From Crotalaria pallida (taxonomy: Eukaryota > Streptophyta > Magnoliopsida > Fabales > Fabaceae): DNA of 64,000 bases. Shown here in pieces: positions 23,259 through 34,007 of this stretch (its first letter is position 1; the number at the start of each line of letters is the position of its first letter). Under the pieces are notes generated by a model. The model was not told where the DNA came from. It saw nothing but the letters and a program-made list of their open reading frames with translations, and searched no databases. Position numbers and translations under genes: made by a program. The DNA is taken from assembly GCA_037953625.1 (NCBI GenBank), contig CM075651.1:110175001-110239000 (forward strand), in the 5' to 3' direction.

Positions 23259-25490
23259 CTCTCCACCACCAAACCCTCCACCATCCACCATGAACCACCA
23301 CCACGAACAACAACCCACCACCGACCCAGCTCACCGCCACCATTAAGAACCCCTTTTCCTTTTCTTCCCCTAGCTTTGCTCTCTCTCTCTCCCTCTTCCC
23401 TCTATTTGGTCTCTCTCTCCTTCCACCGGATCTCACCGACGTCGTTACCGATCGTGATCGCACCGGGCTTGTGTTGGGTACTCCGAGGCTTGAAGCTTTG
23501 GCCTCGATCCGGCCGCGATCGTTCTCAATAACGAGGAGAAACACCGACGCCGTCATCGACACCGAGCTACAACCCAGGTTCTTTTTAAAAGAAAGCCCGA
23601 GGTAAGAAGGATCGTATTACCTCTACTTAGAGAGTAAATTCTAGGATTCTATAGTAGTGACTAAGAACAGGATAATTAAGAAATAAGATAATAAACTTTA
23701 GGGTAGTCCCCGCTAATATAAATGATTTAATTAAAATTGATAATGGAATAAATTGGATGTGCAGAGAATGAGTTCCGGAGTGAATGAATGTGATAGGATA
23801 TTAAAAGAGTTAATATATAATGAAAGTGTAGAAAAACATAAAATAAAACCAAGGGAAATTAGTTGAGGAAAACCAGCGAAACGTGAGAGTAAAAGAATAT
23901 AGAGTATTTGTAATAGGCAAGGAGAGTAGAATGATTAAAACTAAAGGTGAGGTAAAAGAGGAGTTAGAGTACGAAAACAATAAGAAAGCACGAAGTAGAC
24001 TTAGTTAAGAGTTGTCAGGTAGTAATGAAATAGAAATGAAAATAATAAACTAAACTCCAAATACAAGTAGGTAATCGGTGAAAGAATTTAGTGAAAAGAT
24101 GATAAGACAAAAAGAGAGAATGCAATCATGGTAGTTAAATATAATGGAGTAGTAATATAGGAAAAATAAGTAAATAAAAGTGTGAGACAGAGGAGTCATT
24201 GGAATAACTAAGAATTTGAAATGGGAATTTAAAATATAACGACTATACCAAAGCTAAGTGGAGTTAGATGTAAGCTAGAGTAATTAATAAAAAGAATAAG
24301 GAAAAAGGAAAAGGAAGAGAAGAAGAAAAAAAAAGAAAGGGAAAAGGGAAATAATTAAGAGCTAGTAACGAGAATTAAAATATAACGTATATGGCCTAAT
24401 CAAGCAAAATTAGATACAAATCAGAATAATTAGTGAACAGAATGTATTTAAAATAGACGAGAATAAAGAAAAGGGAAAGGATTGAGCGGCAGGAGGTCAG
24501 TAGACCCTGTCACAACAATAAAAAGTAAAATGGCAGGAGGTCGGTAGACCCTGTCACAATAATAAAAAGTAAAATGGCAGGAGGTCGCTAGACCCTGTCA
24601 CAATAATAAAAAGTAAAATGGCGGGAGGTCAGTAGACCCTGTCACAATAATAAAAAGTGAAATGACGGGAGGTCGGTAGACCCTGTCACAAAGATAAAAG
24701 TGAAATGACGGGAGGTCGGTAGACCCTGTCACCATAATAAAAAGTAAAACGACAGGAGGTCGTTAGACCCTGTCACCATAATGAGAAGTAAAATGGTGGG
24801 AGGTCGGTAGACCCTGTCACAATAAAAAAAAAAGTAATATGGCGGGAGGTCGGTAGACCCTGTCACAATAATGAAAAGAATAAAGGAACGAAAAGGTAAC
24901 CGGCATGTGGGCCAAGTAATGGAAAATGAATAAAGAATGGAAATGAGAGAATGATAAGAGAACCAGAGATTAAACGAATATGAGAATAACTAAAGGACTA
25001 GAAGACATTAATTGAATGAATAGCGTATGCTAAGAATTGGGTAGGCTTAGTTTATTACTATGTCTCTTTTAAGATTTATCTTTTTAAGTTCTGTGTAATG
25101 CTACCTTTCTTGCTATATTTTGCAAGTATTGAAGTGGAGCTTACATGGATTACGGCCGAGCAGGAATTTCATTCCACTACGTGGAATGTATATTAAATGT
25201 TTTGAGTGGACGATTACTTTTTGTAAATTATAATATGAATTAGTAGCTTGCCCTGAAACTTGTACTAATCGGGCATTAGGATCTGTTATAACTATTAAAC
25301 TGTTGTGGTTTATGATTTTAAATATTTCTGGCTAACAGGTTTTAAGAAGAATTTTGGGAAGTCCGGAAAACAGAGTAAACTCTGCCGGATTTTCGTAAAA
25401 GTTTTAATAAATAATCCAGTTTAAAAAGGAATTTTCTATCACCAATTTTAATAAAACCTAAAATTAACTAATAAATGTGTGAGTGTTACA
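23259..25490 (+). repeat. Chain LTR 3, right part
   Basis: Starts with the CTCTC duplication and continues the third chain LTR to GTGTTACA at 25490. Donor at 23602, nine hairpins at 24487-24878, acceptor position at 25125-25126. Followed by TCAAG (25491-25495), the right TSD of the chain. Confidence 0.9.
24487..24878 (+). repeat. Hairpin array, chain LTR 3 (9 units)
   Basis: Nine units like LTR 2, with private loop and stem variants (ggtcagtagacc twice, ggtcgctagacc once) not seen in LTR 1 or 2. Confidence 0.85.
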
Positions 25491-25914
25491 TCAAGGATGG
25501 CAAGACCCTCTGGTAACTATGTAACCCATTGTGGGATTTATTTTTATCTTTTTATAATGCTATTTTGAGGATAATGGCTTTTATGCCGAAACAATATATG
25601 TTGGATCAATTTATGAATGAAATTAATTTTCCGCAATTATACTATCGCATTTTGGTGAATGAATTATGGTGATAACGTGACACTTCAGTTTGGAAATTAA
25701 GTCAAGAGAAAATGTTTTCATATAATCAAGTTAAGAATGAAATGTTTTGGAAATTACTTTGAAAACTAAGTTAAAGTTTTGGAAACTAAGATAGTGTTAG
25801 AGCAATATGCAAACCTTTTTCGAATAAAATAAAATGTGAGAAATGTTTTTATAAACAAAAAAAAAATGGCGCAAATTTTTAGTGAAAATTGGGATTCCAA
25901 ATTGGGGTGTTACA
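25491..25914 (+). mobile_element. Unit F, right part
   Basis: Resumes unit F after the chain's right TSD and ends CCAAATTGGGGTGTTACA at 25914. The terminus is the reverse complement of the start of unit G (55013), so F and G are one family in opposite orientation. CCAAG (25915-25919) is the expected target duplication; its partner is outside the window. AT-rich, no ORF. Confidence 0.75.
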
Positions 25915-27925
25915 CCAAGTATTACGCAAATCACACATTTCCAAACATTCTTCATACATAAACATTTTCCAGTTATATATATATATATTCATTTAAAATT
26001 CCAATTTATTAATTCTTTTTCCTTCACATTTCCATTTTCAATGTTTATACGCATATGCCATCAATTACTCACATATAGGGTCACATTTCGAATAATCACA
26101 TATAAAACTCTTAGTGAACACATCAATTTATCAACCATCAACCAATATCACAAATCAGTCGACATACTCAGGTATGTCTCAGAGTACATTGAATGTAAGT
26201 CAACTCCCTAGGGTTCTTCACTTCCTACTTTAATATTAAAAAATAGAAATTTAACATAAACAATTCAATTAATATAAAATTAACCATAAATATACATATC
26301 ACCCGTAAACCCACTCTAAAACAAAATCATTTTTCTACCCACAACCCGGTCTAAATATTAAACCAAAATACTATTATAAACACTAACTATCCCTAACCCA
26401 AAGTGTGGAAAAGAGACTCCCCATACCTTGGAGAGAAAAGAGACTCAATTGGTGCTCCAAAACCAAGAATCTACCTCCGATCTACTGGGTCTCCAACTAT
26501 CTAGACCGATCTCCACTCCGTTCTTGAGATTGGAGGAGAGAGAGCAAAACCCTTAGAGAGAGAAAGCTTCAAAGAGGGAGAGAGAGAGAGAGACACCAAA
26601 GGAAAGAGATGAAGGGGTTATTCATAGGGAAGGAAATGAATACTCATGGGTGAAGGATTGAGGGTAGTTTTGTGGGTGCTTGGTGGTTGTTAATGGAGGT
26701 TGGGTGATGAATAGAGAGAGAGCCATAGAGGTGAGAGAGAAGGGAAAACACCATGAGAGATGGAAAAGGAGAAGGAAATATGGTGGAGGAAGGGATTTTC
26801 CATGGGAGGAGGTTGGGGTTAATCTATGGAGGTTTAGTGGTGATGGGAGGTGGTTTGGGTGGTGTTAGAAAGAGGGAAAGGCGGAGAAAGAATGAGAAAG
26901 AAGAAGCTGGTGCGCGATTTTATGCACCTGGTGCGGCTGATCCGCACCAAACTCGCTTGAGCGAGTAACTTGGTCGCTGGAGCGAACGCACCCTCAGCAC
27001 CAGATGGAGCCACTGGTGCACACTCACTGGAGCGAGCTGACCGGCGTTGGAGCGAGCGCAACACGCATCAGATGCGCGCAGGCTGGCGCGAGTTCGCTGG
27101 AGTGAACTGGTACGCGCTGGAGCGACTGGCACTCACAAATGGTGCATACTGATGCACCCTGGTGCGCCTGGGACGCACCGGCTCGTGCTCGGGCACACCG
27201 ACAACCCCGAAACACCGACTTTTGCCCTTTTTGACTCGATTCGAAGGTCCCTAACCCTTCCTAACACTAAATCAAACCCCCTACACAATCAAACACATAC
27301 AAAACATCAAAATCATAAATTAATAATAATTAAACACATAAATCATAAACACGGAAAATCAAACGAACTAAAAACCAATTTCTAAACCTAATCCCCTTTC
27401 CAACACTCGATCTAGTCCTAACGACTTAAGGTAACGCTCTTGCCTTAAAAATCTAAGACTAGACACATACTCCAGGCATAACCCCAAGCCCAAAACACTT
27501 AAATTCTATTCCACATAAACCTTAAGCCTAAACACCGACTCCCATTAAATTTCCCAACCTATCCTTAACCAAACCTTATACCTAGGCACACAAATAGACA
27601 TATCCAAATAATTTCCACTCAACCACATATATATATATATATATATATTATATACATATACACACATATTCTACAAATTTAATTACAAGCACTCACACAT
27701 ACATAGGAAAGTATATATATATATATAGTTATATATCTGTATATACACATTAGGAAACGTTTACAAACTCTTATACGTGTATATATATATTTAACTCAAC
27801 ATAACTATATACATATATGTACAAACTTAAGAAAATTGTTTGCAAATCGTTTTCCACACCTTATTTTCGTATAAACAAAATATTCTTAAATAAAATTCTT
27901 AGGTAAATAAGACTAGGATGTTACA
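25915..27925 (-). repeat. Element A 3' LTR (truncated by F insertion)
   Basis: Matches 42888-44766 over most of its length. Reading on the minus strand it starts TGTAACATCC at 27925 beside a polypurine tract. It contains a cluster of GC-rich palindromes such as TCGCTGGAGCGA and TCGCTTGAGCGA (26905-27195). A mutated donor (AAG|GTATGGG) lies near 26422-26427. The left end of the LTR lies beyond unit F, outside the window. TA microsatellites occur near 27629-27648 and 27713-27726. Confidence 0.8.
26905..27195. repeat. TCGCT-NN-AGCGA palindrome cluster, element A left LTR
   Basis: Several near-perfect palindromes of the form CGCT-two bases-AGCG, mixed with GGTGC/GCACC inverted pairs. The right LTR copy is at about 43740-44030. 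The same motif reappears in A's internal region at 28776-28860. Confidence 0.7.
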
Positions 27926-27962
27926 ATTCTCCCCCACTTATAGGAATTTCGTCCCCGAAATT
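27926..27962 (-). other. Polypurine tract and inverted repeat, element A
   Basis: On the minus strand the inverted repeat GAATTTCGGGGACGAAATTC is followed by ATAAGTGGGGGAGAAT and the LTR start. The same arrangement occurs in the chain and type-2 elements, which ties the three families together. Confidence 0.85.
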
Positions 27963-28552
27963 CACTTTTTGAAAAACATAAAAGAAGTGAGGGGAGGCTT
28001 CACAAAATTTGTTTTGCTTAAAACCCTTTAGAAATAACAAAATACTTGGAGTTTCAAGAAAAGTCATTTAAGTTTCCATAGTAAAATCATAATAATAAAG
28101 ATAATGGTTTCTCAGAAATCTTCACAACCCCACATTCTGTCCTCAGTGTGCTCCCCCACTTAGGCTTTTGCTACCCCTTTCAATTTCAACCCAAGGTTCT
28201 TCTCATTTGGAAGAATGGTACTCTATGGGTATGTGAAGCACATCACTGACTATAGGGCATCTAAGTCCTCACTGGTCCTAGGAACAATTAGGATAACAGG
28301 GAATTCGAGGAAAGGTACCGTTTAATACCCTAGATTGGTCCTATCCAGCAAGTCTTTATCTTGATGGGGTTACTCTAATAAGTACCGATACCCTCTTAAG
28401 TTTTGGAAATTTCTAATATGGTTGGATTTAGTTCGAGGGGTGGTGTTTCCTTAACAAGTATTGTCTTAACTAATGGTTCCTCTTCTCAGAACTTTCATAA
28501 AAATTAGTCACAGGCTCTCTGAAAATCTTATGCCCTGGTTAGGTTCTATCCT

Positions 28553-28630
28553 TAGATTCTTTCTAGTCTTGGTGGTCTACCTCTATGAAGGTAGATTCTT
28601 TCTAGTCTTGGTGGTCTACCTCTATGAAGG
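28553..28630. repeat. 39-bp perfect tandem duplication
   Basis: Two adjacent identical 39-bp units beginning tagattctttctagtcttgg, at 28553-28591 and 28592-28630. Confidence 0.9.
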
Positions 28631-30080
28631 TTATTCTATTTCCTTAATGATCTTTAAACTGAATGTAGGGTTCACAACTCTATATTCTTTGGTTGGGCTC
28701 TCTGGTTTTTGGATGAGAGGTTTATCAATGAGTAGTCAAAAACACTTTTTCCATAAAACTACCCAAGTCATTTTCGCTCGAGCGAGTAGATCTTCGTTGG
28801 AGCGAATTCTACTCAGGGAATCAGGGTCAAATTCACACTAATTCGCTTGAGAGAGCTTATTCTCGCTTGATCGAAAATTACTTAGACAAATCCGGGTTTG
28901 GCATGAAAATTCTCCCTTAAGCTAATCATTGGTTCTTGCTTATTCTATGGTTCTTCTGGGGACATCCTGGGTAAAACCAACATTGCGGAGTTTCTGAGAG
29001 ATTAATATTAAAACAAGGTAATAAAAACAAACTTTACATATATGTATATGAATATACATGTATACAGTATATACATATACACAATTACTCATATTTTAAA
29101 AACTTACTTTGAAAATCCTCTTAAAACAATTCAAGGAAAACATTTCATATATATTTATATATATATACACATATAAACATATTAGATTCCGTTTCGAACA
29201 AAATTCTCAGAAACAAGCCTTGAATCATTGTTCAACTTAAAATTGTTTGCAACCTTTGTAAATGGTGATGGAAATCGAAAGCTTTTAAATCTAAATATTG
29301 ATTGCAATCATTTTAAAAATTTGACCCCGTTTAAAAATAAAGATAATTCTATATATATACAAAAATTATCTTAAGTCTTAAAATAATGTTTCCACTTATA
29401 TCGGAAAGTTCCTTAGAAAATAATGGTATTAAATTTAAAATACAAATAGTCTTGAAAACGGTTGGAAATTATTTTACAAAAGTGTTAAACAATTTTATAA
29501 AACAATCAACCACACATAATAACAATCATCACACATAACAACCAAACTACACCACCAATAAAAGACATAATCATCCTACATACATAATCATACACTTATA
29601 CCATCCTCCCGATTGAATTTAAACTCCCTGCCCGGTCAAGTGAACCTTTTTCCATTAATAAATTTTGTAGTTATGACCCGGGGTTCAAGTTCAATCGATA
29701 GGAACTCCATACATATCTTTCGTTTAGTATTAAAGTTACCGGAATCAAATTAGTAGTGGGTCCAACTACCAGTTCAACATAAATATTCTTGTTGCGTTTC
29801 GTGGATTCTAGTCTAACCGATGCAAACTAAATCACTCGGTTAGATTAGTTTCGAGATAATAAATTATTTAAATTCATGTGGCTCCATTTCTAATTTCCGT
29901 CCGTTTACTTTAACGCCAAACTATCCGGCATATAATTCGAGAACCTTTCGATTGGGTTCGAATCGCTTCCCAACTTAGGCAAAAAGTTTCTTTTATAATC
30001 GTAAATCAAATTGGTATGGTTCAGTGGTTTAAATCCGATCGATCAGTACTCAATTCTTATTTCACATTTGGTGTCACAGT

Positions 30081-31654
30081 TGTTGGAAACCAACAAGCGG
30101 GCTTTAACAATTACTAGAGGGGGGGTGAATAGTATATTGTGGCAGTGATATAGAATTTTCGTTTGTTATTGAATTTGTTAAAAGTTGAAATGAATGAGAC
30201 AGAAAAACCTAAGAAATTTGCTCACTGACACATGAGGATATCAATATCCAAAGATGGATATCGATGTGCAGTATCGATATATGATACTGGATATCGATGT
30301 TCACCAGATAAAATCTGCAGAAAGCTGTTTCTGTTTTGCTGCAACAAAAGGTTAATCACACAAATACAGGGCAGCAGCAAGAATGTAAAGATAAGCCTTG
30401 TAAATTAGAGTTATAGAAATTTAAGTACAGCGGTAATTAAATCCCCAATGCCTATCCTATGGTTCAATTAATGCACAAATGGAGAATGCAAGGAAAGCAG
30501 TAAGGAGATCAACACGAGGAAATTATTATACTGGTTCACTCCTAATGAGCTACGTCCAGTCCTCCTAAGCCACTTAGGAGAGTTTCTATTAATCAATTTC
30601 TAGAATAATTACAAGGAATTAATTGAGATCCTCACTCAACCTAACCCCTTTCCAAGAGTGTACCAAACTCTTGAAATTTTACCCCAATTGATTTTGATGG
30701 AGAAGCTAAACTTCCATAGCTCCTTGAATCCAATCCAAGAGCACCACCAAGCCAAGAACTCTTGGTCTTCTATGCTTGAGAACTCTCAAGACTTCAGTAA
30801 TCCAAGACACACTCGGATTAGCTTGGCATAATCCAAGACTTTTGATTACAAGTGAAAAGGAAATGTGTATGACAAAATTCACAGATGAATTCGTGACAAT
30901 AAGCTCAGCCCACAAATGGGTCTCAACTCAATCTGGTCTGAAGATGTTACAGTATGAGTGAAGGATTGAGTTTTTGAGAAAAATCACTTGAGAGAAAAAG
31001 ATCTCAGCTTGTATGTTCAAAGGAAATTTTCTGTCTTGCTAGGGTTCATGGAGTTTTTTTTAAAGCTGAGGAAGTGAGAAAAACGGTCAGAAACGAGATT
31101 TCAAAAAATCCTCCATGAATCCCTTCATTGCCTCTTCCATGATTTCAGGAAAGAGATTTTAGAAAATCAAATTGAGTCGTGCATATCGATATCCACTTGT
31201 GCGTATCGATATCCAACATCGATGTCAACAAGTGCATAGCGATACCCATAACACAGGTTTTCAGAAATTCAAATCTTGCTTCATTCATATCGATATCCAC
31301 ATGCTGCAATCGATATGCAACATCGATATCAGTTAGGGCATATCGATATCCATGTAACAGATTTGCAAAATTACTTTTCTTTAAAATGATTTTCTTTCTC
31401 TCAAGTGTTAATTTAAAGTTAATCTCAATCAATCAAACATAAATATAACTTAATCAAACTAGATAGAGATTAAACCTACTAAACTACCCACGCTCAACAA
31501 AAATAGAAAATTACAACAATTGAATCTTGAGCATGAGTTGACCAAAGTCTTGATTCTTGAATCTTTGACACTTGAATCTTCAAGACTTGCTTTTAATTAC
31601 TTTGTCATCATCAAAACATCATCAAAAATAATTACTTGGAGAATTGAATTTACA
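30081..31654 (-). repeat. Sirevirus 3' LTR
   Basis: 1,574 bp. On the plus strand it runs TGTTGGAAAC to TTGAATTTACA. It contains two clusters of the palindrome GGATATCGATATCC and variants (30238-30300 and 31175-31350). The short ORFs on both strands are by-products of these repeats. Confidence 0.9.
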
Positions 31655-32382
31655 ATCTCCCTCTTTTTGATGATGACAAAATAATTAACACTTGTTGAGG
31701 AGATCTTTGAATCTTGAACCACAATATGATTCTCAAATTTAGGAAACCTCCCCCTCAATTCAAGAACCACTTAAAACCTGTCCAAAAATAGCATACACTT
31801 TGCAAGAGCAGTGGTTATTTAATTTCAATAGCAATTAAAAGAAATTCTCAACAAGACTAGTACTTTTCTCCCCCTTTTTGTCATTAGCAAAAAGATTTTA
31901 ATTATGAGAAAAAGAGACTCAAAGAGGAGAATACACAATATAATAATTCGCAATCACAAGATATATAGCAATAGTATAAATAAGGATTGCATAAACTAAA
32001 CCATTTTCTCACAAATTACCACATGTGAGAATCATTTCTCTTGGTATAAAATCAGCCAAGAGACCAAACACAGCGAAGCTCCCCCTAAAACCATGAATTT
32101 CCACATGGTTAGAGCAAGATACACAATATAATAGGCTATAATTTCCAATATACTAACAAGAAAAATGAGAAGGGAGCAAAATAAGCACCAAGACAGCATT
32201 GAATTAAAACCAGAAATTGATAATGATGCTGAAAAAAATAATATAAACCGAACCACCATAAAATCTGAATTAAAATAAAACAATAAGCTCCAACAATATT
32301 CAGAATTTTAACAATTGTTCACAAAATCAAAACCATAAACTAGTTTTATCAAAATAAACCAAAGTAAAAACATTAAAAAAAA
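31655..32382 (-). other. Multiple polypurine tracts and 3' untranslated region
   Basis: Minus-strand purine tracts occur at 31655-31668 (GAGGGAGAT, adjacent to the LTR), 31747-31756, 31868-31880 (AAAAAGGGGGAGAA) and 32078-32086. Repeated polypurine tracts between the last ORF and the 3' LTR are a known Sirevirus feature. No other coding signal. Confidence 0.8.
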
Positions 32383-33522
32383 CTAGTTTTGGGAAGGAGG
32401 AGGTGGAAAGCGTTGGAAATGTTCCATCATGGATTGATGGATTGAGTCTAAACGACCCATTATATTTTGTTCCATGATGTCAAGACGGGCATCCACGTAG
32501 TTTCTCAATTCTTGTAACCCTTGAACACCATCTTGTCGTTCTTGTCCTCCACCTTGTTCAGCCGCTTCAAATGCCGCTGCATCTTCCTCTTGATCGGCCA
32601 CTTCATCGGCTTGAGCCACTTCCCTCAACTGTTGGGCTTCATCCTTGAAAAGCCACACATTGCTGTCCGGAGGGTACTCTTCCAATCCTTGCTTGGAGAG
32701 CGTTGTGGCTGAAATGAGATGATCTTCGAAGATTGGCTTCATCGGCTCAGTACGCTCAATAGGAACCTCAAGATGCATAAGCATTTTGGACACATGCATG
32801 GGAAAGGGTAGCCAAGCAGGAGAGGAGGATTTTGCAGCATCCTCCATACGGCTAAGAATCACCGCTGCCCAATTTAAGGGAATATTGTTCTTAATTGCGT
32901 TTATGAGCTTCAAGTCAGTGTGGACAGCCACCCCATAATTTGAAGCCGACCGGGGAATCAAGCAGTGGGATAAAACAAATTGAAGTAACTTGGTGTCCTT
33001 CTCAAGAAAATTCACCGACTTGTTTTTCCCATTCCACACTTTTCCAGCCCTAATGCATTCACGGAAAACAGTGGCTGCATCACAAGCAAGCACATCTTCC
33101 TCCTCATCCGAACTCTCGTCTGATGCATCCTCATCTTTCTTAGGAATAATACCATCATCAACTAAACCAACCAGCTCAAATAAATCCTCAGGACTAATAG
33201 TAAAATGAACGCCATTCACCATACTATGATAAACACCATTGAACTTGCAGAAATTGGCATAAAAAGATTGGACAAGCCTGGGGTAGTAAAGTTGATGAAA
33301 TTCTAGGAACTTACCCAGGTGCTGTGTCTCAAACCACTCAGCCATCTCAAATCCTTGCTGTCTTAGCCACTCCATGTCACAATACTTGATAACACCAAAA
33401 CCCCTTGAACTGAATTTCCGAAATCTCTTTTCCACTTTGTCTTCAGAATAGTAGAGAGCAACTTTGGATCTGTTTGCAACTGATTTTGAGCGTGTTCCTT
33501 TGGGGTTTGATGAAGAAGCCAT
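32383..33522 (-). CDS. Extra ORF in env-like position, 'putative plant transposon protein' type
   Basis: 379 aa, intact, ATG start. It resembles the plant family annotated as putative plant transposon protein: a basic N-terminus, then a region around 70-110 with YPRLVQSFYANF and TISPEDLFEL, an acidic Asp/Glu/Ser stretch (about 130-145), a conserved middle (about 185-260), an acidic Glu/Ala-rich linker, and a predicted C-terminal coiled coil (about 330-370). It lies downstream of pol, where SIRE elements carry an env-like ORF, but I see no signal peptide or membrane segment. It has outlasted pol, which carries stops. Confidence 0.75.
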   Translation of the reverse strand: MASSSNPKGTRSKSVANRSKVALYYSEDKVEKRFRKFSSRGFGVIKYCDMEWLRQQGFEMAEWFETQHLGKFLEFHQLYYPRLVQSFYANFCKFNGVYHSMVNGVHFTISPEDLFELVGLVDDGIIPKKDEDASDESSDEEEDVLACDAATVFRECIRAGKVWNGKNKSVNFLEKDTKLLQFVLSHCLIPRSASNYGVAVHTDLKLINAIKNNIPLNWAAVILSRMEDAAKSSSPAWLPFPMHVSKMLMHLEVPIERTEPMKPIFEDHLISATTLSKQGLEEYPPDSNVWLFKDEAQQLREVAQADEVADQEEDAAAFEAAEQGGGQERQDGVQGLQELRNYVDARLDIMEQNIMGRLDSIHQSMMEHFQRFPPPPSQN

Positions 33523-34007
33523 GAAATTCGAGCTTTTAGGGTTTCAAAGGGGGGAAAACCAAAAAGAGAGAAGTAGAGCCCGAATTGATGGTGAAACAGT
33601 GGAGAAAAGTGATGTGAACAGTGAAAACTGAATGATTTTGCAAGAAATATGAGTGAATTTGATGATAAATCGAAGAAATCAGAGAGAACCCAGAGGAGGG
33701 TTCGAGTTTTTCAGAAAAAGAAATGAGAAGGAATGAAGAAAGAACAGGTTCAAAACACAATTAAAACTGAAGTTATAGTCGGGGATATCGATATCCAATG
33801 CTGCACATCGATATGCAGCATCGATATCCGTAAGTGGATATCCATATCCTCTTTTCACAGAATGCAGAAAAATCAGTTTTAAATCAATAAAACAGTAAAA
33901 CTTATGCAAATTTCAAATGGGAAATTGTACTGCAAATTATCAAATAGTTAAAAGGGACAAAGGCATAATCAAATAAGACACAATTTTGGTGATTTGCACA
34001 AATGCAA
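33523..34007 (-). other. Spacer between pol and extra ORF with ATCGAT palindromes
   Basis: AT-rich spacer holding a third cluster of GGATATCGATATCC-type palindromes (33783-33850), matching the clusters in the LTR of the same element. No coding signal. Confidence 0.65.

Larger units (their letters stand above)
1559..25490 (+). mobile_element. Three-LTR gag-only retrotransposon chain
   Basis: One insertion with the order LTR (1559-4533), internal (4534-7135), LTR (7136-10151), internal (10152-12755), LTR (12756-25490, itself split by another element). Both internal regions have an initiator-Met primer-binding site, a Gag ORF and a polypurine tract, and neither has protease, RT, RNase H or integrase. 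Chains of this kind arise by unequal or intra-element recombination. Gag-only elements with long LTRs match the published TR-GAG class. TGTAACATCC termini, two zinc knuckles and the sequence before the polypurine tract suggest a Tekay/Del-like chromovirus ancestor. Mobilisation would need pol from another element. Confidence 0.9.
27926..30075 (-). mobile_element. Element A internal region, 3' portion, non-coding
   Basis: No gag or pol ORF on the minus strand. A 39-bp perfect tandem duplication lies at 28553-28630. Palindromes CGCTCGAGCGAG and relatives occur near 28776-28860. The stretch 29810-29935 repeats in diverged form at 37230-37350, on the other side of the inserted Sirevirus. A therefore looks like a large non-coding retrotransposon derivative. 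Confidence 0.7.

Noticed and set aside
31145..31442. Overlapping ORFs on both strands in the Sirevirus LTR
   Set aside because: Both arise from the ATCGATATCC palindromes.
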